From Schizochytrium sp. TIO01 (taxonomy: Eukaryota; Sar; Bigyra; Thraustochytrida; Thraustochytriidae), in the NCBI GenBank assembly GCA_004764695.1, contig SMSO01000034.1:1381501-1445500 (forward strand): a stretch of 64,000 nucleotides of DNA, given 5' to 3'. The notes below the pieces were generated by a model, which was not told the origin of the DNA, made no database searches, and saw nothing but the letters and a program-made list of their open reading frames with translations. Both the position numbers and the translations under genes were made by a program. How positions within the stretch are numbered: the first letter of the stretch is position 1; each line of letters opens with the position of its first letter. Below are positions 54,431 through 64,000 of this stretch, piece after piece.

Positions 54431-56361
54431 AAAATATCTTCAACAGTGATGATAAGTAATAAATACTCTGCAAACTTTGAGGTTATTATTGCAAAAAGAA
54501 AGACTGAAAGAAAGTAAAGTAATGAAAAGGTATAATAGGCCTAAATAAGACCAACTTTTAAAATAAGAGGTCCAGTTCCAATGTAATGAGTACTTAATTA
54601 TTGGGCTTGAGTTTTTACCTTTTCACCCAATTCAAGAAAAGCTTGACTGCTTATTACCTCTGACTAGTGAGAGTGCTGAGTCCTTCGCTTTCCAAACTCT
54701 AGAGGTACCTAAGTACCTCTTCGTGGTGACTGCTTCTTCAACTTTGAAATCGCTAGAATGCCTTACTGCACAAACTATGAACTTTACTTGTCAGGCGGAG
54801 GTTTTAGTTAATAAATTTTATTGCATTTTTTAACAAATTGACTAAAGTTCGAGTTAGCGGGCTTCTTACTGTTAATGTTAGCTAGTTGGTAGATCCGCTC
54901 TTGAAGAACTCTAGACGTACCGCTGGTCTTTTAATATCTGCACATTCACAATAATATTTGACATAAAGCAAAAGGCTGGTACATAAGTCACCCTAAATCG
55001 TGTAGTGATAAAGTGGGTGAAATTAAGGCGGGTTGCCAGCTTTGAAGCAACACAGCCATGGTTGTATTCATACCTGCAAATGTGATATTTGTACCGAGCT
55101 TATTTTCATAAATTTTCTCCGTCCCAAGTCAAATGTCGAGCAGAGAGGCCCTAGACGCTAGGTTTTCTGCAATCTCTTTACCAAGGTCTTTCAGTATATT
55201 CTGTGCTCGCGCGTTTTATTCTTTTGCATGCGAAACGCTTATAGCACCTCTTTTTATACTTAATACTTTACCCATAAGAATATTCGTTTCCAATTCAATC
55301 CTGCAAATCGAATGATATCAAAGTGTCGCCTACATATTCGCTACCCTGATCAACCCAATTATCAAAATTAAGGTCTTCATCAACCAATTTTTTTTTTCGA
55401 AAGATTAGACGAAATGCAGATGAACGAACTTCTGAATCAACACCGAAAGAGAAACTTGACATACACAGGTTTTACTTCTGCTCGTGATTAAGGAGGCTAC
55501 ACCTGCGCAAGTATACATTCTGCAAGCAACTTACTGCAGAAGGATTATGATCAATTGTTGAAAGTGGAGCCTCCACCCAGGGATAGATCCAGCCAGCAAT
55601 GATGATCAGGGTGCTTAATCACATATCTAAACACAGTTTTATAGAAAAGAATCAGAACAATTGATGTAATATCATTGTTTCCCATTAAGGCTAAGAAAGT
55701 AATTGACTATTCCTTGGGCTGGAAATTCAATTGTCTGTATCTCGAGACTCAAATCTCGTATGCACGCGAAACCACTAATGGCCAGCTGGCGAGGCCTGCG
55801 ATGGAAATTTTTTATTGATCCACTGTGAAGTGCTAAATTTTAAGCAGTATATACATTTCGATTCAATGCATCTAATTGTAGAGCTAACTATGTTTCCCCG
55901 TATTCTGTAAAGTAAAACACCGTAGATTAGGGAGGTCTAGCAAACCCACAGCAATCACACATACCAGCGCCGCGACAAAGCCACAGGCCTTTCGCGAAAA
56001 AATGCAGCGATTCTGGCTTTGGCCAATTGTACTCATCTGCACTAAACCAAACCCCTGTTCTCGACTACTCTAACACTATTGGACTCGACCAACTAATAAC
56101 CTTATTACCATCTACTAAAACTTTTTCCATAAAGTACCGCCTAATAGTAGAAAAAAATACGTAACTGTTCTGTTCCGGCTCCTATTGAACAGCACTTTGT
56201 GCTTGATAGTATGTAATACTGTTCTTTTTATATCTGTGTGAGGGACAAGAGATGTGGAGGAAGAATTAGGATGATCTTGGAGAAGAAGAAATTGTGGGCA
56301 AATCCAGATCTTCGAGCGCGATCTGACAGAGGCAAGGACAGCTTGGAGGGGGATAAAGGGT
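54431..56361. other. Intergenic region of about 1.9 kb between divergent genes
   Basis: Contains the near-perfect palindrome AGAGGTACCT|AAGTACCTCT at 54701-54720 and AT-rich DNA. No supportable gene. Confidence 0.5.
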
Positions 56362-57144
56362 ATGCTTGGCGCGGCAAAAGGCTTGAGACCGGCAGTTGCA
56401 GGTTTGCAGAGACTCCCAGGCTGCTGGGTAGGGTTGACACGCACGATGGCTTCCAAGAGTGATCAAGATGCGGCCGCAGATGCGTCCGCGCACAAGCTGT
56501 ATGAAATGAGACTTTCGTACAGCAATGAAGGGGTGAGCGATGAGATGCTGAAGCAAAAGCCGATGGATGTTTTTGAGGCGTGGATGCAAGATGCTCGTAA
56601 ATCTGGCAACATTGAACCCAATGCTATGAGCGTCAGCACCTGCGTGAACAACCGGCCTTCGTCTCGAATCGTTTTGCTCAAGCTTTATGACGAGCGCGGG
56701 TTTGTGTGGTTCACAAATTATGAATCCCGCAAAGGAGAGCAGCTCGAGGCTAATCCTTATGGCTCAATCCTGTTTTTCTGGCAAGAACTTCAGCGCTCAG
56801 TGCGCATCGAAGGCCGTGTAGAGAAAGTAGAGGCAGAGCTCTCTGATGAGTACTTTGCTGAGCGCCCCCGAGGATCTCAGATCGGAGCTTTGGCCAGCGA
56901 CCAGAGTAGGCCCATCGAAAGTCGCGAGGCTTTGGAGGCCAAGGAAGCCAAGCTGGTGGAACACTACTCCAACGACGAGAACAAAGACCAGCCCATCAAG
57001 CGTCCAGAACACTGGGGAGGCTATCGCCTAGTGCCAGACTACATTGAATTCTGGAAGGGCCGCCCCTCGCGCCTTCACGACCGCATTGCATTCACGAAGG
57101 ACGAAGGTGTGGACTCATGGTCTGCGAAGCGTCTTCAGCCTTAA
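56362..57144 (+). CDS. PNPO: Pyridoxamine/pyridoxine 5'-phosphate oxidase
   Basis: A 260-aa single-exon protein. The first 28 residues are Arg/Leu/Gly-rich and could direct it to mitochondria, or translation may start at Met29 (MASKSD). The PNPO fold follows: 'SSRIVLLKLYDERGFVWFTNYESRKGEQLEANP' region contacts FMN, 'FFWQELQRSVRIEGRVEKV' forms the barrel, 'GSQIGALASDQSRPIESREAL' is the family signature, and the C terminus 'RLHDRIAFTKD...WSAKRLQP' is the classical ending of active enzymes. PNPO oxidises pyridoxine or pyridoxamine phosphate to pyridoxal 5'-phosphate, the active vitamin B6 cofactor, using FMN and oxygen. The length is normal, and no key segment looks missing. Confidence 0.93.
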   Translation: MLGAAKGLRPAVAGLQRLPGCWVGLTRTMASKSDQDAAADASAHKLYEMRLSYSNEGVSDEMLKQKPMDVFEAWMQDARKSGNIEPNAMSVSTCVNNRPSSRIVLLKLYDERGFVWFTNYESRKGEQLEANPYGSILFFWQELQRSVRIEGRVEKVEAELSDEYFAERPRGSQIGALASDQSRPIESREALEAKEAKLVEHYSNDENKDQPIKRPEHWGGYRLVPDYIEFWKGRPSRLHDRIAFTKDEGVDSWSAKRLQP

Positions 57145-57621
57145 CACGCAGACTACGAATTGTTTAGCTTTCATTTAGAAATCCAGTTATATATCTCTTA
57201 CACATTAGAAGCAGTAATTTCTTCACTGATGTTTTCTTATTAACGGAGGCACAATATCATATCGTTACGGTACTTCCTTCCTCTAATTTAATTTAATTGA
57301 GATATATCATTGTCTTGCTATGCCTATGTTTTCAATCAAAACATTGTTCATCGCAATCACAGCAAAGTTTGAAATTTTGTAATTTCAACGATCTGGTCAG
57401 AATTGAAATGTTGGAGAACAGGCGTTAGACATGCAGACATATCAGACGGAGTACAAATGGTTAATCATCTTAGCTGGGAAAGTCACCGGACAGGATTTGC
57501 TAATCAAATCATCACTTGGAGAATTATGCTACACAATCCAGTCTAAAGTGCTTTCATGGCCCTGGAAAAGAAAAGATGAGATAAAACAGGCAAAACAGCA
57601 GGCATTGAAACGAACCAATAT
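57145..57621. other. Convergent intergenic spacer
   Basis: About 480 AT-rich bases between convergent genes. No gene is seen. Confidence 0.6.
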
Positions 57622-58530
57622 CTAGCTTTCGTGTGGACGCGCCTGTTGCTGGTATCGAATGTAGGTCTGGCGCGTCTGCTGCCTGTCATCTAGCCGAAGA
57701 GCTTGGGTTCCAATCTTCACGGCCACATAAACAGAGCCAGCAGCAGCACTATATAGACCTGCTAGGTAACTTGCAACAACAGATGTTGCAGCGATTGATG
57801 CCAACATAAAAAAGAAGAATGCAAAGAGAAAGTTGGGCTCATACGTAGAAATTACGCCCCACAAGTAGTAGTAAAATCCAATTAGGGCACCGATAAGACC
57901 AATAGTGAAGTTAAGAAGCATGTTCAGAAGTACGCGTAGACCAAACTCAATGAGCGATTCATCGCGGCCCATGGATCCAATTGACATGAAGATGAAATCG
58001 TACCACGACGAGCGCTGCGCGAACTCACGGCCGCCAGCAAATTGCGACCAGAAGAGGTCTCGAACTTCTTGAACACCATACTCACTAAAGATTCCCACGG
58101 TTTGCTTTGCCTCGGAGGTAATTGCGGCAAACTCAGTCTCAATTGCAACAAGGTTGGCCTGAGCAGCAGTGAGCTTGGCATAGTTTTCGTGGCAGAGGTC
58201 ATCGCATGAAAACCAGCCCTTGCTGTTGTAGTACTCTCTTTGCCAGTAACCAACACCCTTCTCTGCCTCCTGAAGCCGCGTGTAGTCAATTCTAGAAAGG
58301 ATTGAGGAGAACTTCGCATTATCTTCGTGAGTGACCGCAAAACCAGTTGCGAATAAACACAAAAGTACACCAAAGGCCCAGGTTCCGATTAATCGTGGGT
58401 GACGCTTGCCAAATGCGGTGGCCGCAGAAATCATGACTGTCGAAACATCCGGGAGCTGTGGAAGCTGCTCGGCGCGAGCAGTGACGGAGGCACTAGGCCT
58501 TGCACCGTTCCAAGGGCCATTTTGATTCAT
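57622..58530 (-). CDS. Unknown membrane protein with four or five helices
   Basis: A 302-aa single-exon protein. After a polar N terminus, a helix near residues 47-68 precedes a large domain (about 70-190) with WQREYYNSKGWFSCDDLCHENY and a helical stretch; two Cys here may form a disulfide, so the domain might face the lumen or outside. A pair of helices near 193-230 and one or two near 236-268 follow, and the tail is Arg/Gln-rich and cytosolic. The pattern is that of a conserved protist membrane protein, but no named family was recognised. Confidence 0.62.
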   Translation of the reverse strand: MNQNGPWNGARPSASVTARAEQLPQLPDVSTVMISAATAFGKRHPRLIGTWAFGVLLCLFATGFAVTHEDNAKFSSILSRIDYTRLQEAEKGVGYWQREYYNSKGWFSCDDLCHENYAKLTAAQANLVAIETEFAAITSEAKQTVGIFSEYGVQEVRDLFWSQFAGGREFAQRSSWYDFIFMSIGSMGRDESLIEFGLRVLLNMLLNFTIGLIGALIGFYYYLWGVISTYEPNFLFAFFFFMLASIAATSVVASYLAGLYSAAAGSVYVAVKIGTQALRLDDRQQTRQTYIRYQQQARPHES

Positions 58531-59867
58531 GATGATGCTTTAGAACTCGAGAAAACCGCTCAGTCTCGTGTAAAATGCCAAGCTAAACGTTCTTAATCGC
58601 CAGGCGAGGACCAACCAGCACGAGGTAGGTCTTGAGAAATTCTAGTTTGTCTCTGGAACACTCTCTGCGGATAGCGCTTCTTGACCTGATGACTTGGCTT
58701 TAAGCAAACCTCTTAGTAGGTAGTAGGTACCTACTTACCTAGTAGAAAAACAGTGTCTAATTATTCAAGGTACTATTATCAAAAGAAGCCAATTCCAACT
58801 TTGGCGAAAGCGTAACAAGCTTTTACAGATATGAGAGGGCACTAAAATTCCTGCTCGTTTATTAAATTTGCTTTGTCTGCTGAAGAGGAATCGCCAAAAG
58901 ATTCTGGTGCAGCACCGTTGATTAATAAAATTGTTTAGTGAGCTGGAATTAATGTTTCCACCCTGGAAGAACGTCTTAGACAGGTAGTCTGGAACATAAG
59001 AGCACTTTGATGCTCCTTTAATGAGGTCAGCTATAGTATTCTTCAAGCCAACTCATGATGTACTCAAGGTATGAGGTTAAAAACCAGCGAAACTTGCAGA
59101 GCCTACTATGTATCAACAAAGCATAGAATTGGAGAGGCTTTTAATGAAGAAATGAAAGAAAATGCATCCGACGAAGATGACTTATTTTTAGAGTGGCAGA
59201 CTACTACCATACAGTGGACATTGTATGTAAGATGTGAATAATGGCGTTTCATTTCGAGATCGCTCTTAAGTTTCTAGAATATGGTTCTAGATGTTGTGCT
59301 TTGGTCTTCTTGTCATGAATTCTTTTATTGCCCAAATGCCCAAATCTATTTTTAATCCGATTCTGAGGATCTATGAAATTCTCTGCTTCAAAATGTGTTT
59401 CGTCACATAAGCTTTAAAAAAAGAAAAAGATGTTTCATTTGATTGTGCAGAGAACCGAGTTTCCTCAAGCCCTGTACATTTTTGAAGATTCGCACAGCGT
59501 TTCGGATAGACAATATTATCACAAAAATCTCTTTAAAAGAATAAAATACGTTCTCAAAGTCACCATCAATAGTACAACTACCTAGTAGGTGATAACACCC
59601 CTCATTTAGTACCGTCTAAAACTCTATTTTAAGACACTCTTTCAAGACACTTGCAGGAAACTCGAGACCACACCCACTCAGACCAAGCAAGCAAGTTGCT
59701 AGCTACGAAGCAAGCTTGCAAGCAAAGCAAATCTCAAGACGGTCAGTTCGTTCTAGTCCGTGCTTGCAGCTGTACCTCTCCACCATCCTCTACTAAACTT
59801 CCGGCGATTCCTTCGCCAGTGCCCGCCTCGTTTCCACATAGCCTCCAACCACAAAGCTCGAAGCATC
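58531..59867. other. Intergenic region of about 1.3 kb between divergent genes
   Basis: Contains the palindromic TAGTAGGTAGTAGGTACC|TACTTACCTAGTAG element around 58714-58745 and a CTACCTAGTAGG word near 59580. A short CAAGCAAG run occurs near 59686. No gene is seen before the leader of the second Coa1-like gene. Confidence 0.5.
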
Positions 59868-60404
59868 ATGTTGGCCGCCTCTAGAAGGGCAATTCCATGC
59901 CGAGCTATGCCAGTACTCGCGAGGAAGGCTAGTCGAATTGGCTCAAACGTGAAATTGTTTAGCTCTGTAGGCGAGCCCACGACAAGACCTCGGGTGTGGA
60001 CTCGCAACGAGGGACGCGCGTACAGAGCTGGAGAGTTCTTGTGCGGCGTGGGCCTCGGTTTGGTGACGGCCGGGTGCACCAACTTCGTGCTGGACTATCC
60101 CGAGCCCGTGCGTATGATGTGGGCGCACACCAAGCAGAACGAGCTGGCGTTCAAGGTGTTTGGAAAGTCTCTGGAGCGTGGTCTTTTGTGGGATGGTGCA
60201 ATTACGGAATGGCAGGCAAGCATTACGATTCCGGTATATGGCGAGGACGGCGAGGGCACCGTGTATGGGCGGTTCTTGAGGCGCGACGACGGGCAGTGGG
60301 AGCCCATTTTGGTGGCGGCTAACAAAAACGGACATCAATACGCTCTCTTCGAAAAGCAGGGCCCGTTGCGATCCAAGGCAGACAATGATAGCAATGCACA
60401 GTAG
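59868..60404 (+). CDS. Second mitochondrial Coa1/Tim21-like protein
   Basis: A 178-aa protein starting at MLAASRRA, the ATG in a GCATCATG context; the frame is open further upstream. The N terminus is Arg/Ala/Ser-rich, as in a mitochondrial presequence. A hydrophobic segment (about 51-72, AGEFLCGVGLGLVTAGCTNF) could be a membrane helix. The C-terminal domain (about 85-150) shows the Coa1-type order: 'FGKSLERGLLWDGAITEW', the beta segment 'ASITIPVYGEDGEGTVYG' and a Trp in 'GQWEPILVA'. It is shorter than the protein at 12.1 kb but appears to share its fold, so they are probable distant relatives. Function: cytochrome oxidase assembly or presequence import, by analogy only. Confidence 0.62.
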   Translation: MLAASRRAIPCRAMPVLARKASRIGSNVKLFSSVGEPTTRPRVWTRNEGRAYRAGEFLCGVGLGLVTAGCTNFVLDYPEPVRMMWAHTKQNELAFKVFGKSLERGLLWDGAITEWQASITIPVYGEDGEGTVYGRFLRRDDGQWEPILVAANKNGHQYALFEKQGPLRSKADNDSNAQ

Positions 60405-60867
60405 ACCATCAGTCAGTGGAAGGGCATGAGTGAATGTTCAAATGACAACTTGCAGCACAATCCAAGTCTGTGACCGAAAATATAGTGATAGAGGCACGTT
60501 CTGGGTCTGATTTAATAGATCACGACAACCGCAATGTTGGAGGGTTGTGATTTTGCTCTCACTGGCACCTACAAACAGATATCTTTTGTATATCTTGGGT
60601 AGCCAACCCATGTAGCAGCACAATATTATTGACAAGGTGAATGAATGCATATTAAGAGGGAACCGCCAAGCTTGCGGGTCTTTTCAAAAAGAAGAGAAGT
60701 AAAGGCGTTTACGGGTATAGAATAAATGGCGAAATACAGTCCTTTTAAAAGCAGAGAAACAAAACATAGACAAAAACAAGAAGAGCAGGCATTGTAAAGC
60801 AGACAATCCAGGAAAACCAAACTTAATCAATATAGGAAAGCAAAAAAATATAGAGTCAATCAGCTTA
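60405..60867. other. Convergent intergenic spacer
   Basis: About 460 bases between convergent genes. No gene is seen. Confidence 0.6.
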
Positions 60868-61575
60868 TCAACTTCCTTCCTCTTGGGCATCAGGTTGTGC
60901 GGGTGGTAGCGCATCTTGCGCGTTTGTGAGGGCTACCTGGGTCTTCTTCAAGGCATCGTTCGACTTGAGAAGGCGATCCTTGAGCACCTCAACGTCAGAT
61001 TTGGACTGGCGCAAGGATTTGCTGGCTTTGTACAAACTCGATTTAGCCATAGTGAGCTGTTGCGTGAGGTTGAATACTTTGTTCTGCAAAAGCTCCACAG
61101 AGCGTTCGAGCTTGACGCGGTCCCGCAAGTTCTTGTCTAGCAGAGCGTGGTACTCGCGATTGTTGATAACACTGTCCATTAGGTATCGCATCGTCACGTT
61201 GAACTGCTTCTCCATAAGCTTTGAGGATTCCGTACAGTTCCTGACGACTTGCGAGAGACCCTCCTTGTTGAAAAGAACCTCGTAGCGAAGTCCACGCAAG
61301 GTCTGCCCCTGAGAAAGAAGTTCTGCAGCCAGCACCGAAGACTTATCCCTTAACTTGCCAACCCGCATTCTCTCATTGCGAGTCTGTTCGAGAAGAGTTT
61401 CCTTTTCCACACCAACCTCAACGAGCTGAGAGCGCGCTTGATACAGTTCTTCTTTCACGGCTAAGAGCTGATCATGTAGGCCTTTGGAGAGCTGCACGAG
61501 CGTTAAGCAGAAAGATGCCGTAATGAAGAGCAGTGCCACAAACCACACCACGCTCACAGCCCTTGGTGCCGCCAT
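60868..61575 (-). CDS. Type II membrane protein with a long coiled coil
   Basis: A 235-aa single-exon protein. A short N terminus is followed by one hydrophobic helix (about residues 7-30, VVWFVALLFITASFCLTLVQL), which should act as an uncleaved signal anchor with the C terminus in the lumen or outside. The remainder is almost entirely Leu/Lys/Glu/Gln helix, a coiled coil from about 35 to 215, with two possible N-glycosylation sites (NCT, NVT). The Pro/Ala tail ends in an acidic stretch. It resembles many Golgi or ER tethers, but no family was recognised. Confidence 0.65.
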   Translation of the reverse strand: MAAPRAVSVVWFVALLFITASFCLTLVQLSKGLHDQLLAVKEELYQARSQLVEVGVEKETLLEQTRNERMRVGKLRDKSSVLAAELLSQGQTLRGLRYEVLFNKEGLSQVVRNCTESSKLMEKQFNVTMRYLMDSVINNREYHALLDKNLRDRVKLERSVELLQNKVFNLTQQLTMAKSSLYKASKSLRQSKSDVEVLKDRLLKSNDALKKTQVALTNAQDALPPAQPDAQEEGS

Positions 61576-63583
61576 TGTGCTGGCACTTCTGTGCTGTCTG
61601 AATGTGCGAGAAAAACGGACCCCGTTGCTCAGGGGTTAGGGCAAACGACGAGGTTTGAGATGAAGACGATCGCGCCCAAGCGAACGAAGCCGACTGGACT
61701 CCAACCTGAGCCAGATCAAGCGAGCGAGTGAAGAGAGCACTCAAGCGAGAGACAGAAAACACCAGCAAGACGCTCACGACACTTGTGAGCCGTGAGTGCG
61801 CAAGAGCAAGCAAGCGTGATCTCTCGCGTGCGTCCAACGAGAGGCCTGCCAAGGCCGCAAGGGGTCTGTTTGGCTGTCTTTCTATTGCGCATAATTGTCA
61901 TGATTAGTAAACTTTTAAAACACTAAACGGCGTTAACTATTTAATTAGCATAAAAGGAAAGTTTAGAAACATTTTCTTTTTGAAAAGACCAAGAAAGGAA
62001 AACATAGTTTTTAAGGTATTCGTATAGAACCCCTAGCTTGCTTAATTGATAATTATTTATTTTAGTGCTAAAATTGTTGTCTTGGTATTTATACCATTGA
62101 TGAAAACGATTGTTTTTTTTTTAATTCAAGAAAAATAAAATTGGAAAATCATCGGGGAGCCGACTGGCTAACCACTAGGAGTTATATAATGTATGGTAAA
62201 AGGATATATCGTGCACGGTATGGAATGCAAGTGGACTTGGAACAGCACGAGTCGGAGGTGACCTAAGGGTAAATGGTGTGTACCAGGTTTAGTATCCTCG
62301 CGTGCATTTTAGGTGATGGAGTAGAGACGATAATAGGATGGATAGGTTTACGATTATAGATATGGTGCTTTAGGAGAGAATGGGTGTAGAATGCTATCCT
62401 GGGAAAGGGGACGGTAGGAACAGGCTTTGATATTTTGGTGTAATTAGGTCTGGCAGGAGCAGAGGTGGAGAATGTATCATTTGGATTAAGAGGAGTGTAT
62501 TAATGTATAGCATCCTTGCTTGGGCCACGTAGAGTTGAAATATAGGTGTTGACATAAACTTAAGGTCACCACACGACATTGTAGAATGATCACGCCCGTG
62601 TTTTCTTCAACGAACAGTACTAATCCTTTTTGGAGGTCCGATGAATCATGCCCCCCCCCACCATTCAGTTGCAAACTTGTTAGCTTGTACGTTCGCAATC
62701 TAGCTAGTTCAGATTTAGCTGGAACGTGCTCGCCATTAACGACGATCGTCGCACTTAGAATTGTATAGTCAATGAGTTTTCTAAAACGATGGCCATGCTT
62801 AGATTGATATTCTCGAGGACTAAGACAAGAATTAACGCAGATGAATGGAGCAGGGATAAATCTCGCTCTATCATGCTGTAGCAGTCTGACGCTTCACCTA
62901 AATTAGTAGCTCCTTGATTGAGGTTCAGATTGTCCAGTCGATCCTAAAGATGTGAGTTAGTTTCACTATGATGTCCCATATTCTTTGAAAAAATAGAAAG
63001 ACAAGACAAATCCAGAAACAGAATAATTGGGGTATCAACCCTATCCTCCGATCGTCAAACGAAACCCAAGCGCTTGAATATGTGAAGTGCGCTTATTTCC
63101 ATAAGAAAAGAAGAAGATGATGACGAGGATGTCAATGACAATGACCATGATATTTGACAACTACCGTGGGATTACTACTTCTTTTTAATTTAATAAACAG
63201 AAAAGAAAGTGGGAAAAAAAGAAAGTATAGGTACCATGGCACATCTCGATCAAAAATCTAAAGGAACTCTGTCTTGACGCCAACAATTCTATACTCGCGG
63301 ATTGTAGATCATATTAGTTTGTGTTTCGGCAAGCCCAAGCTCAACAAGTTGCTCACGTTACAGAACCATATAACAATCACCTAAAGGGATTGATCCAACC
63401 TAGGTATCCACTAGGAGCTATATAGCTGTTATTAGTAGTCTTGAAGGCGATTAAAGAATGGAGAACACCTCTTTGCAAAGCTTCAACGCACCCCAAGTTT
63501 AAATCATTTGTCGTGCGTAAAGCTATCTTCTCCAAGCCTTGACTTTATTATATTTCAAGCAAACCCGTAACAATCGCCAGGTG
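61576..63583. other. Intergenic region of about 2 kb
   Basis: Between a minus-strand and a plus-strand gene; it probably holds both promoters. It contains an AT-rich stretch (61900-62160), a CCTAGGTATCC word near 63400 and no supportable coding frame. Confidence 0.5.
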
Positions 63584-64000
63584 ATGCGAGCTAAGATGCA
63601 GGACGGTACGCTCCTGGCGTGGAGTGAGAGGATTCACTCGAGCATCGCGAAGTCCCGCAAAGTATTTGGCGGCAACTTTGTCCAACTAGCCACGGTCAAC
63701 TCTGCAGGAGCTCCTTCATGTCGCACAATTGTTTTCCGTGGTTTCTTTAAAGGACAGAATGAGCGAAATGCAATGCGTTTCATTACGAATGCGCACGCGG
63801 AGAAAGTCCATCAAGCAAAGTCAAACAACAAAGGGGAGCTAGTTTGGTGGTTTTCTGAATCCAGGGAGCAATATCGCATTTCGGGCGAGCTTGAAACCGT
63901 TGGACCCGAAGCCGTGGATGATAAGCTCTGTGATCTTAGGAGACGCCAGTGGCGCGAGCTGTCGGACAAGGCACGGGAGCAATTCTTTTGGCCCAAACCA
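63584..64000 (+). CDS. Alr4036-type FMN-binding PNPOx-like protein, 5' part only
   Basis: The reading frame is open from 63584 (or the second ATG at 63596) to the window end, so only about 139 residues are seen. They match the Pyridox_oxase_2 pattern: 'FVQLATVNSAG', then 'CRTIVFRGF', 'FITNAHAEKV', 'ELVWWFSESREQYRISGE' and 'RRRQWRELSDKAREQFFWP'. These segments bind FMN in PPOX-class split-barrel proteins, whose reactions are mostly unknown. The frame remains open a little upstream of the first ATG, so an earlier exon is possible. The true end of the gene lies outside the window. It is distinct from the PNPO gene at 56.4 kb. Confidence 0.78.
   Translation, partial: MRAKMQDGTLLAWSERIHSSIAKSRKVFGGNFVQLATVNSAGAPSCRTIVFRGFFKGQNERNAMRFITNAHAEKVHQAKSNNKGELVWWFSESREQYRISGELETVGPEAVDDKLCDLRRRQWRELSDKAREQFFWPKP

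Noticed and set aside
1-64000. tRNA, rRNA, CRISPR arrays, telomeric repeats and bacterial operon signals
   Set aside because: Scanned by eye for tRNA B-box words, regularly spaced direct repeats and telomere-like tracts; nothing convincing was seen. A covariance-model search would be decisive for RNA genes.

Overview
The window is eukaryotic nuclear DNA, most likely from a thraustochytrid or other labyrinthulomycete stramenopile (Aurantiochytrium/Schizochytrium-like). This is inferred from several things together: large, mostly uninterrupted genes; two genes with clear GT-AG introns; a Pro-Thr-Ser repeat ectodomain (PTSxPT type) of the kind common in stramenopile surface proteins; poly-Q and poly-N tracts; and intergenic DNA rich in microsatellites. 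No bacterial operon signals, tRNA, rRNA, CRISPR array or intact transposon was recognised. The species was not checked against any database.

Layout. 1-5.5 kb: no convincing gene, but many simple repeats (GCT, TTC, GATCA, AAAC, poly-A, TTGC, a TGCAA-type degenerate satellite and opposed ATTC/GAAT arrays). 5.6-10.1 kb: a 1496-aa Patched/Dispatched-like RND membrane protein with an EGF module. 10.4-20 kb: a coiled-coil protein, a mitochondrial Coa1/Tim21-like protein, an unknown multipass membrane protein, an LTO1 homologue and a four-KH-domain RNA-binding protein. 20-26.6 kb: a prolyl-4-hydroxylase-like dioxygenase whose 3' end overlaps a plant-type LpxK homologue, converging on a LIG6-like SNM1/beta-CASP plus DNA-ligase fusion with one intron. 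27.8-29.05 kb: ribosomal protein eS26 in three exons. 31.3-35.3 kb: a mitochondrial rhodanese and a SCAR/WAVE-like protein with about eleven WH2-like motifs. 35.3-45.1 kb: a repeat-rich stretch of almost 10 kb without a supportable gene. 45.1-64 kb: a poly-Q zinc-knuckle protein, a TIR/HET-like TPR protein, a METTL7-like membrane methyltransferase homologue with a degraded SAM motif, a CHAT/caspase-fold protein with a C-terminal membrane anchor, pyridoxamine-phosphate oxidase, an unknown membrane protein, a second Coa1-like protein, a type II coiled-coil membrane protein, and the start of an Alr4036-type FMN-binding protein cut by the window end.

How the genes relate. This is mostly ordinary eukaryotic gene order without functional clustering. 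Small themes are mitochondrial biogenesis (two Coa1/Tim21-like proteins, a rhodanese, probably the oxidase), translation (eS26, LTO1), and a 46.9-54.4 kb stretch with a TIR/HET-like and a CHAT-like gene, both resembling cell-death or innate-immunity components. The most unusual items are the dioxygenase/LpxK overlap, the LpxK homologue itself, the ligase fusion, the WH2 array protein and the CHAT-like membrane protein.
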